A DNA stretch of 5,127 nt from Bacteroidota bacterium (GTDB taxonomy: Bacteria; Bacteroidota; Bacteroidia; Bacteroidales; Marinifilaceae): contig JAEXFF010000322.1 in assembly GCA_023400335.1 (NCBI GenBank), forward strand, positions 1 through 5,127. Direction: 5' to 3'. Made by a program: the position numbers and the translations under genes. The notes under the pieces were generated by a model that ran no database searches, was not told the origin of the DNA, and was given only the letters and a program-made list of their open reading frames with translations. This document shows, one piece after another, positions 1 through 5,127 of the stretch (the stretch's first letter is position 1; each line of letters starts with the position of its first letter).

Positions 1-600
<600 letters not shown>

Positions 601-617
601 TCTTTCTATAGAAAATG

Positions 618-662
618 AAAGGCCTGCCACGATCCTGCTTGTGATGTGGCAGGCTTCTTTTT
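618..662 (+). terminator. Rho-independent terminator after PFOR
   Basis: A perfect 9-bp stem pairs GCCTGCCAC (622-630) with GTGGCAGGC (646-654), followed by a T-rich tract (655-662, one C). Flanking A residues (618-620) can pair with the T tract, so it may also work on the opposite strand. It closes the PFOR transcript and insulates it from the next gene. Confidence 0.9.
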
Positions 663-715
663 GACAGATCGCAGAAAAATATTTACATAAAAATACATCT
701 GATAGGTTTTTTTAT

Positions 716-723
716 TACATTTG
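716..723 (+). promoter_or_regulatory. Candidate Bacteroidota -7 promoter element (TAnnTTTG)
   Basis: TACATTTG matches the Bacteroidota sigma-70 (SigABfr-type) -7 consensus TAnnTTTG exactly and lies in an AT-rich gap after a terminator. Transcription would start near 728-731, leaving a leader of about 50 bases before the ATG at 780. No convincing TTTG -33 element sits 19-21 bases upstream (TCTG at 698-701 is too close), so confidence is moderate. Confidence 0.45.
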
Positions 724-779
724 ATTTTAAATCCAAAGTTGTATTGGGAAAATAGAATTTATGAATTAAAAGAAATTTT

Positions 780-1082
780 ATGGAAGAATTAGAGGTAAAA
801 AATCAAGAACAGCCTAAACAAACAATTATAATTAACCAGCAGGCTGTTTCCCGTTCCAATGGATTGGGTACGGCTGGTTTTGTACTGGCTTTAATTGCTT
901 TATTTTTAGGCTGGATTCCTTTTTTAGGCTGGGTTATCTGGTTGTTGGGACTTATTTTTTCTGTTTGGGGCATGTTCAGGTCTCCCAAGGGATTAGCTAT
1001 AGCAGGTTTGGTTATTTCTTTGATTGGAATTGTCTTTTTATTAGTAGTATTCGGGGCATTGGCAGCATTTGTGACGCTTTGA
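780..1082 (+). CDS. Small DUF4190-like membrane protein
   Basis: This encodes a 100-residue protein of unknown function. A polar, Gln/Lys/Glu-rich N-terminal stretch (residues 1-28) carries no signal peptide and probably faces the cytoplasm. It is followed by hydrophobic segments at about 29-45 and 48-65, broken by a Pro-Phe-Leu-Gly turn, and a third at about 71-97 after a basic RSPKG loop. The pattern of two close glycine-rich segments, a short basic loop and a GLAIAGLVISLIGIV-type last helix resembles the DUF4190 family of small bacterial membrane proteins; this is by pattern, not alignment. The ATG at 780 is preceded by A/T-rich sequence and no Shine-Dalgarno site, usual in this phylum. 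An upstream ATG at 761 hits a stop after one codon. The gene lies alone between two terminators and has its own promoter candidate, so it is probably monocistronic and not part of the thiamine operon. The reading frame is confident; the function is unknown. Confidence 0.85.
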   Translation: MEELEVKNQEQPKQTIIINQQAVSRSNGLGTAGFVLALIALFLGWIPFLGWVIWLLGLIFSVWGMFRSPKGLAIAGLVISLIGIVFLLVVFGALAAFVTL

Positions 1083-1140
1083 GCGAAAGGGAAAATGAAA
1101 CCGGAGACTGCGAATACAATATTTTATGAATCATTCAGGG

Positions 1141-1173
1141 TATCCAAAGTCAAGGCTGGCTTTGGATATTTTT
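1141..1173 (+). terminator. Rho-independent terminator after the DUF4190-like gene
   Basis: A perfect 9-bp stem pairs TATCCAAAG (1141-1149) with CTTTGGATA (1160-1168), extendable inward by a T-G and a C-G pair (1150/1159, 1151/1158), and is followed at once by five Ts (1169-1173). It lies 58 bases after the stop of the upstream gene and ahead of the next promoter, separating the two transcripts. Confidence 0.87.
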
Positions 1174-1202
1174 GAGGATAACCGGGATATCAGCAGGAGG
1201 GT

Positions 1203-1233
1203 ATTGTAATCCTGTAAAAATAGGTTACCTTTG
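1203..1233 (+). promoter_or_regulatory. Promoter of the thiamine uptake operon (Bacteroidota -33/-7 type)
   Basis: The -7 element TACCTTTG (1226-1233) fits TAnnTTTG perfectly. ATTG (1203-1206) gives three of four bases of the -33 TTTG element, with a 19-base spacer, the spacing expected in this phylum. Transcription should begin around 1238-1241, just ahead of the riboswitch aptamer, so the whole aptamer would be in the leader. The position between a terminator and a riboswitch supports the call. Confidence 0.75.
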
Positions 1234-1250
1234 TAATCATTATTAACCAC

Positions 1251-1330
1251 CAGAAGGGGTGCCTGAAAATGACGGGCTGAGATTATACCCATTGAACCTG
1301 TTCCGGGTAATGCCGGCGAAGGGAAGATGT
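1251..1330 (+). promoter_or_regulatory. TPP riboswitch (THI element)
   Basis: This RNA element binds thiamine diphosphate and lowers expression of thiamine genes when the cofactor is plentiful. All the strongly conserved blocks are present in order: GGGGTGCC (1256-1263), CTGAGA (1277-1282, binds the pyrimidine ring), ATACCC (1285-1290), GAACCTG (1294-1300), GGGTAATGCC (1305-1314), GGCG (1315-1318) and AGGGA (1320-1324). Visible helices are P2 (1257-1260 with 1287-1290), a short P3 (1261-1265 with 1273-1277, 7-base loop), P4 (1297-1299 with 1320-1322) and P5 (1303-1306 with 1313-1316). A standard P1 immediately outside the core is not evident. CAGAA (1251-1255) instead finds its complement TTCTG further down at 1346-1350. 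No T-rich terminator follows, so control is more likely at translation, which is inference. The downstream genes (receptor, PnuT, TPK) are the classic regulon of this element. Confidence 0.96.
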
Positions 1331-1357
1331 AACAGATGTGCGCCTTTCTGTTATCAT
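1327..1357 (+). promoter_or_regulatory. Hairpin in the riboswitch expression platform
   Basis: ATGTAACAG (1327-1335) pairs with CTGTTATCAT (1348-1357) with one bulged T (1354), giving nine pairs around a 12-base loop (1336-1347). It starts right at the end of the aptamer and ends 11 bases before the preferred receptor start codon at 1369; the alternative ATG at 1336 is the first triplet of the loop. No T tract follows, so it is not a terminator. A role in hiding the ribosome landing region is inferred. Its 3' arm overlaps an alternative pairing with 1251-1258. Confidence 0.55.
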
Positions 1358-1368
1358 TAAGCAAAAAA

Positions 1369-3657
1369 ATGAATAAAAAAATCGGATTAACGATAGCTTT
1401 GCTGGGAGTGAGCTATTGGGCCGTTGCGGAAAATGAAGCGGCGGATACATTGCGACATATCCAGTTGGAAGAAGTGCAGGTATTGGCAACGCGGGCTACA
1501 ACCCGGACTCCCATAGCCTTTGTCAATTTGAATAAGGAGAATATAAAGAAACAGAATGTCGGATTGGATTTACCTTTTCTTTTGACGATGACACCTTCTG
1601 TATTGACGACTACAGATGCCGGCTCGGGTATTGGGTATACCGGCATCCGGATCCGGGGTACAGATGCGACCCGTATTAATGTTACAGCCAACGGGATACC
1701 TATGAATGATGCAGAAAGTCATTCGATCTTTTGGGTAAATACTCCGGACTTGGCTTCCTCCTTGCAGGATATTCAGATACAAAGGGGGGCCGGGACTTCT
1801 ACAAACGGAGCCGGGGCTTTTGGAGGCAGTATCAATATGCAAACGGAAAATGCTGCTCCTGTTCCCTATGCAGAGCTGAACGGTTCGTATGGTTCTTTCA
1901 ATACGCAGAGGGAAACGGTAAAAACCGGAACCGGTTTGTTGCACAATCACTGGGCTTTTGATTTGCGGTTGTCACATATTGCGAGTGATGGCTACCGGGA
2001 CAGGGCTTCTGCAAAGTTGAAATCTTATTTCGCGCAGGCCGGTTATTATGGAGAACGCACAATTGTTAAGTTAATTACTTTCAGCGGAAGAGAGGAAACT
2101 TACCACGCATGGGATGGTATCCCGCGGCAGACTTTGGATACAAACCGTACTTATAACCCGAATGGCAAAATTGAAAATGAAAAAGGAGAGGTAATCGGTT
2201 TTTACAAAGATCAGTTGGATGTATACCGTCAGACACATTATCAACTCCTTTTTAATCATATTTTTAATCCGGAGTGGAATTTGAATATCGCTTTTCATTA
2301 TACGAACGGAAAAGGCTATTATCAGGAATATAAAAACAAGCGTTCGTTAGTGGAATACGGACTAAAACCTTATGAAATACCCGGTTTGCCGGAACCTGTA
2401 AAAAAGAGTGATTTGATCCGGAAGAAAAATGTAGCAAGTGATTTCGGCGGAATGGTATTTTCTTTAAATTATCATTCGGACAAATTACAAATGACTTGGG
2501 GAGGAGGTGTTCATAAATACGTAAATAATCACGATGGAAATGTCATTTGGGTGAAAAATTATATAGGCGATGTGGATCCGGACCATCGCTTTTACGACAA
2601 TACAGGCAGAAAATCAGATGCCAATGTCTATGGACGTATAAATTATGAGTTGGTCCGCAGTTTATATTTTTATGCCGATTTGCAGTATCGTTATATCCGT
2701 TATACCATCCGGGGAATAAATGACAAATGGGATTGGAATGCCGGGCATATGCAGCCTTTGGATTTGAATGAAACGTTTCGTTTTTTTAATCCGAAAACCG
2801 GTTTATTTTACCAAATAAATGAAAAAAACAGTATGTATATTTCCTTTGCTGTTGCACAAAAGGAACCGACCCGGAATAATTATACAGACGGTTTTTTTAC
2901 CGAATTGCCGAAGGCCGAACGCCTGTCGGATTATGAATTCGGATATAATTTCCGTTCGTCCCGTTTTTCTGTTGGTATAAATTTGTATTATATGGATTAC
3001 CGGGATCAGCTGGTGCTGACCGGTCAGTTAAATGAAATTGGGGAGGCTGTGTCGGCAAATGTTAAAGAGAGTTACCGGACGGGTGCGGAATTTTCGGCAG
3101 GGGTTCGGTTTGCCGATTGGTTGCATTGGGATGTAAATGCCACTTATAGCCGTAACCGGATAAAACATTATACGGAATATATGAACGATGTCGATCTTAA
3201 CTGGAATGATTTATATACAGAAGAAGGTAAAATTTCGCAGACAACCCGTTATCTGGGATCCAGCCCGATCTCATTTTCTCCCGATTTTATGCTGAATAGT
3301 CTGTTCTCTTTTCAACATAAAGGATGGAATGCTTCTTTTCAATCCCAATATGTGAGCAAACAATATCTGAATAATTCAGGGGATAAAACATGTACATTGG
3401 ATGCTTATTTCGTAAATAATCTGAATTTGAGTTATACTTTTAAATTGCCTTTGACACAAGCTGTTACATTAGGGATATCGGTATATAATTTATTTGACGA
3501 AGAATATGAAAGTAATGGTTATGCCAGCTGTACGGCTGTCTATCCGTCAACAGACGGTACAAAACCTGCAGGCGTAAAACCGGAAATCATTTCTTATGCA
3601 GCCTATTATCCCAATGCCGGAATCAATGCATTGGCTTATTTGACATTCCGCTTTTAG
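1369..3657 (+). CDS. TonB-dependent outer-membrane receptor, probable thiamine transporter (OMP_thi type)
   Basis: The product is predicted to have 762 residues and to import thiamine (or its phosphates/analogues) across the outer membrane, driven by TonB-ExbBD. From the ATG at 1369 the protein opens with a good signal peptide (MNKK, hydrophobic 5-17, AVA at 18-20 before ENEAA). A TonB-box-like stretch (EEVQVLATR, 34-42) follows, then a plug domain at about 45-160 with IRIRGTDATRINVTANGIP (93-111) and ended by GAGTSTNGAGAFGGSINM (140-157). The rest is a beta-barrel rich in alternating aromatic strands, with a C-terminal Phe (ALAYLTFRF) as expected for BAM-assembled porins. There is no SusC-type N-terminal carboxypeptidase-like domain and no SusD partner next door, so it is a simple siderophore/vitamin-type receptor. 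The frame is also open from an ATG at 1336, adding 11 residues (MCAFLLSLSKK); 1369 was chosen because it gives a canonical signal peptide behind an A-rich leader. Substrate is inferred from the TPP riboswitch upstream and PnuT and TPK downstream; the fold is secure. Confidence 0.93.
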   Translation: MNKKIGLTIALLGVSYWAVAENEAADTLRHIQLEEVQVLATRATTRTPIAFVNLNKENIKKQNVGLDLPFLLTMTPSVLTTTDAGSGIGYTGIRIRGTDATRINVTANGIPMNDAESHSIFWVNTPDLASSLQDIQIQRGAGTSTNGAGAFGGSINMQTENAAPVPYAELNGSYGSFNTQRETVKTGTGLLHNHWAFDLRLSHIASDGYRDRASAKLKSYFAQAGYYGERTIVKLITFSGREETYHAWDGIPRQTLDTNRTYNPNGKIENEKGEVIGFYKDQLDVYRQTHYQLLFNHIFNPEWNLNIAFHYTNGKGYYQEYKNKRSLVEYGLKPYEIPGLPEPVKKSDLIRKKNVASDFGGMVFSLNYHSDKLQMTWGGGVHKYVNNHDGNVIWVKNYIGDVDPDHRFYDNTGRKSDANVYGRINYELVRSLYFYADLQYRYIRYTIRGINDKWDWNAGHMQPLDLNETFRFFNPKTGLFYQINEKNSMYISFAVAQKEPTRNNYTDGFFTELPKAERLSDYEFGYNFRSSRFSVGINLYYMDYRDQLVLTGQLNEIGEAVSANVKESYRTGAEFSAGVRFADWLHWDVNATYSRNRIKHYTEYMNDVDLNWNDLYTEEGKISQTTRYLGSSPISFSPDFMLNSLFSFQHKGWNASFQSQYVSKQYLNNSGDKTCTLDAYFVNNLNLSYTFKLPLTQAVTLGISVYNLFDEEYESNGYASCTAVYPSTDGTKPAGVKPEIISYAAYYPNAGINALAYLTFRF

Positions 3658-3703
3658 TAATACTGAGTCAAGTTATGTTGGTTTTCTTATTTAATTGCAG
3701 TTA

Positions 3704-4261
3704 ATGAATGGGTTAGAAATAATAGGAACGATTGTCGGATTATTTTATCTCTGGTTCGAATACAAAGCCAGTATCTGGCTTTGGGCAGCGGGAATTATTA
3801 TGCCGGCTTTAAGCCTGATGGTCTATTACAGGGCCGGATTATATGCTGATTTCGGGATAAACATCTATTATTTATTAGCGGGTATTTATGGGTGGTTGGT
3901 ATGGCTGAAGGGGACAGGTGAAAAAAAAGAACGGCCGGTAATACATACGCCTTTAAGACAGATTCTCCCGTTAAGTGTTATTTCTGTTTTCTTATTGCTG
4001 GGTATCGCCTGGATACTGATCCGGTTTACGGATAGTACTGTTCCCTGGCTGGATAGTCTGACAACAGCCTTGAGCATAACGGCTATGTGGATGCTGGCGT
4101 ATAAACAGGCGGAGCAATGGCTGGTCTGGATGGTTGTCGATATGGTGAGTTGCGGCCTGTATATCTACAAAGGATTACCTTTTTATGCCGGTTTATATGG
4201 ATTTTATACAATTATTGCTTTCTTTGGTTATTTAAAGTGGCAGAAAATGATTGTCCGTTAG
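3704..4261 (+). CDS. pnuT: PnuC-family transporter, probable thiamine transporter PnuT
   Basis: This 185-residue inner-membrane protein of the PnuC family mediates facilitated diffusion of a vitamin that is then trapped by phosphorylation. It has about seven hydrophobic segments. Family landmarks are the early FEYKASIWLW (18-27), LYADFGINIYYLLAGIYGWLVW (roughly 46-67) and the C-terminal half with YKQAEQWLVWMVVD (133-146), LYIYKGLPFY (152-161) and a closing GYLKW (175-179). The basic linker at 69-86 joins two three-helix halves. The first in-frame ATG at 3704 was taken as the start; a TTG three codons earlier (3695) is possible but less likely. It begins 46 bases after the receptor stop with no terminator between, and its stop lies 14 bases before the kinase ATG, so the three genes are very likely co-transcribed. 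PnuC members take nicotinamide riboside, riboflavin or thiamine. The TPP riboswitch and downstream TPK point to thiamine (PnuT); substrate is inference, family is secure. Confidence 0.93.
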   Translation: MNGLEIIGTIVGLFYLWFEYKASIWLWAAGIIMPALSLMVYYRAGLYADFGINIYYLLAGIYGWLVWLKGTGEKKERPVIHTPLRQILPLSVISVFLLLGIAWILIRFTDSTVPWLDSLTTALSITAMWMLAYKQAEQWLVWMVVDMVSCGLYIYKGLPFYAGLYGFYTIIAFFGYLKWQKMIVR

Positions 4262-4275
4262 TGATTAAAGTACTT

Positions 4276-4962
4276 ATGATGAATTATTACCCTTTGGTGA
4301 AAACGATAGATGAACCGGAAGCGGTTATATTGGCAGACGGGAGTTTCCCGCTTCATCCCTTACCTTTGTCTTTTTTAGGTAGCTGCCGGCGGATTGTTTG
4401 CTGTGACGGAGCAGCAGAAGCTTTGATACAACGGGGACGTATACCTGAAGCCATTGTGGGAGACGGGGATTCTTTAAATCCTGCTGTACGGGACCGGTAT
4501 GCTGCTTTGATTCATCGGGAAACAGAGCAGGAGACCAATGATTTGAGTAAAGCTTTTCGGTATTGCTTGAAAAAGGGGTGGAAAAAGCTTTTTATTTTAG
4601 GAGCTACGGGGAGACGGGAAGACCATACGATCGGAAATATCAGTCTTTTGTCCGATTATCAGGAACAGGCAGAAGTACAGATGCTGACGGATTACGGGGT
4701 ATTTACGCCGGTTTGCGGGAATGCCGGATTTGAATGTTTTCCGGGACAGCAGGTGTCTGTGTTCAACCGGGATTGCCATCTGCTTTCCGGAGAAGGTTTG
4801 GTTTATCCGCTTTCTGCGTTTACCAATTGGTGGGAGGGAACGTTAAATGAAGCTATAGGGAATACATTTAAAATTTATGCTGATGGAAGGCTGTGGGTAT
4901 ACCGGGTATATGATAATAATAGAGGAAATATGCCTGGGGCCGGGAGGAGCCGGCCCCTGTAA
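4276..4962 (+). CDS. Thiamine pyrophosphokinase (TPK)
   Basis: This cytoplasmic enzyme transfers pyrophosphate from ATP to thiamine, making thiamine diphosphate and AMP and trapping imported thiamine. From the ATG at 4276 it has 228 residues. Motifs seen in order are VCCDGAAEAL (41-50), PEAIVGDGDSL (57-67), the acidic EQETNDLSKA (84-93), ILGATGRREDHTIGNISLL (107-125), TDYGVF (138-143) and, in the C-terminal thiamine-binding domain, GEGLVYPL (172-179) and WWEGTLNEAIGN (185-196). These match the TPK catalytic (Asp-rich) and C-terminal domains. The frame is open much further upstream, inside pnuT, but that part reads like shadow sequence. ATG 4276 (or 4279, or the GTG at 4261 overlapping the pnuT stop) is the realistic start. 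The typical protein ends soon after the FKIYADGRLWVY strand (198-209). Here about 16 more residues, ending in RSRPL and encoded by a GC-rich inverted repeat, run to the TAA at 4960, which suggests loss of the original stop or a frame change. Confidence 0.94.
   Translation: MMNYYPLVKTIDEPEAVILADGSFPLHPLPLSFLGSCRRIVCCDGAAEALIQRGRIPEAIVGDGDSLNPAVRDRYAALIHRETEQETNDLSKAFRYCLKKGWKKLFILGATGRREDHTIGNISLLSDYQEQAEVQMLTDYGVFTPVCGNAGFECFPGQQVSVFNRDCHLLSGEGLVYPLSAFTNWWEGTLNEAIGNTFKIYADGRLWVYRVYDNNRGNMPGAGRSRPL
4936..4957 (+). repeat. GC-rich inverted repeat at the 3' end of the TPK gene
   Basis: GGGGCCGG (4936-4943) and CCGGCCCC (4950-4957) form a perfect 8-bp GC-only stem around a six-base loop (4944-4949). 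It lies inside the last codons of the kinase and three bases before its stop triplet, so it should form a very stable hairpin at the operon's end. No T tract follows, so it is not a standard intrinsic terminator; it may protect the 3' end of the mRNA or act as a weak terminator, both inferred. Confidence 0.7.
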
Positions 4963-4993
4963 TCCGGTAGTTAAAAAATTGTTGGGGGATTTC

Positions 4994-5022
4994 AGAAAAG
5001 GAACGGTCCGCTTCCTTCTTTA
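4994..5022 (+). terminator. Weak candidate terminator of the thiamine operon
   Basis: AAGGAA (4998-5003) pairs with TTCCTT (5012-5017) around an eight-base loop, followed by CTTTA. The stem is short and the T run interrupted, so it is only a possible end of the operon transcript; the stronger hairpin at 4936-4957 may contribute. Confidence 0.35.
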
Positions 5023-5026
5023 TTAC

Positions 5027-5034
5027 TATATTTG
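5027..5034 (+). promoter_or_regulatory. Candidate Bacteroidota -7 promoter element for the right-edge gene
   Basis: TATATTTG fits TAnnTTTG exactly and lies about 60 bases ahead of the ATG at 5097. No TTTG-like -33 element is found 19-21 bases upstream. The position after the operon end and before a new start supports it modestly. Confidence 0.45.
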
Positions 5035-5096
5035 TTCTCGTTGGGAAAGGGTGATTTTTATTGCCTGTTGAAATTGTAAATTTAATGTGTTGCTTC

Positions 5097-5127
5097 ATGA
5101 AAAGACAGTTGGTACTATTTTTATTTC
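5097..5127 (+). CDS. Start of a further gene, cut by the window edge (possible exported protein)
   Basis: An ATG at 5097 opens a frame that runs to the window edge: MKRQLVLFLF. A basic start (Lys, Arg) followed at once by hydrophobic residues looks like the beginning of a signal peptide or membrane anchor. The A/T-rich leader and a -7-like element at 5027-5034 fit a new transcription unit. Only ten codons are visible, so no family can be assigned and the call could be chance. Confidence 0.5.
   Translation, partial: MKRQLVLFLF

Noticed and set aside
739..746. Alternative promoter element TTGTATTG before the DUF4190-like gene
   Set aside because: It matches only part of the TAnnTTTG consensus, while TACATTTG at 716-723 is a perfect match.
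1204..1238. Direct repeat TTGTAATC (1204-1211 and 1231-1238) around the operon promoter
   Set aside because: Eight-base repeats occur often by chance in AT-rich DNA, one copy overlaps the promoter elements themselves, and there is no regulator gene nearby to support an operator.
1570..1950. Antisense open frame of 126 codons within the receptor gene
   Set aside because: It lies fully inside the plug-domain coding region, has a low-complexity Arg/Pro/Ile-rich product with no recognisable motif, and is best explained as a shadow of the receptor's codon use.
4117..4275. Upstream extension of the TPK frame into pnuT
   Set aside because: The frame is open, but it overlaps 145 bases of a well-conserved transporter and its translation does not resemble any TPK N-terminus. 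The motif-bearing protein begins normally from the ATG at 4276.
4877..5071. Short + strand frame overlapping the TPK end (64 codons)
   Set aside because: It overlaps the kinase in another frame, has no ribosome-site or promoter support, and its product shows no family features.

Overview
The window looks like a chromosomal segment from a member of the Bacteroidales (phylum Bacteroidota), probably gut-associated. The evidence is the gene set (PFOR, a TonB-dependent receptor, a PnuC-type transporter and thiamine pyrophosphokinase), the absence of strong Shine-Dalgarno sites in front of the genes, and promoter candidates of the Bacteroidota form TAnnTTTG. The genus cannot be resolved by eye. All recognisable genes are on the + strand.

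Layout. Positions 1-600 hold the C-terminal ~199 residues of pyruvate:ferredoxin (flavodoxin) oxidoreductase, closed by a clear intrinsic terminator (618-662). A second unit follows: a -7-like promoter element (716-723), a 100-residue DUF4190-like membrane protein (780-1082) and its own terminator (1141-1173). The main unit starts with a well-formed Bacteroidota promoter (1203-1233) and a TPP riboswitch aptamer (about 1251-1330). It continues with an outer-membrane TonB-dependent receptor (1369-3657), a PnuC-family inner-membrane transporter of the PnuT type (3704-4261) and thiamine pyrophosphokinase (4276-4962). The right edge has a weak terminator candidate, another TAnnTTTG element (5027-5034) and the first ten codons of a further gene (5097 onward).

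How the genes work together. The riboswitch-controlled operon appears to be a complete thiamine salvage route. The receptor would carry thiamine across the outer membrane using TonB energy, PnuT would pass it across the inner membrane, and the kinase would trap it as thiamine diphosphate. That product is sensed by the riboswitch in the leader. This OMP-PnuT-TPK arrangement under a TPP riboswitch is known from Bacteroides and relatives, so the system is not new. The upstream PFOR is itself a thiamine-diphosphate enzyme but is separated by terminators.

Less ordinary points are two competing helices visible in the riboswitch expression platform, an ambiguous receptor start codon inside one of those hairpins, and an extended C-terminal tail of the kinase. 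The tail is encoded by a GC-rich inverted repeat and sits just after a run of four out-of-frame stop codons. No mobile element, CRISPR array, tRNA or rRNA was seen.
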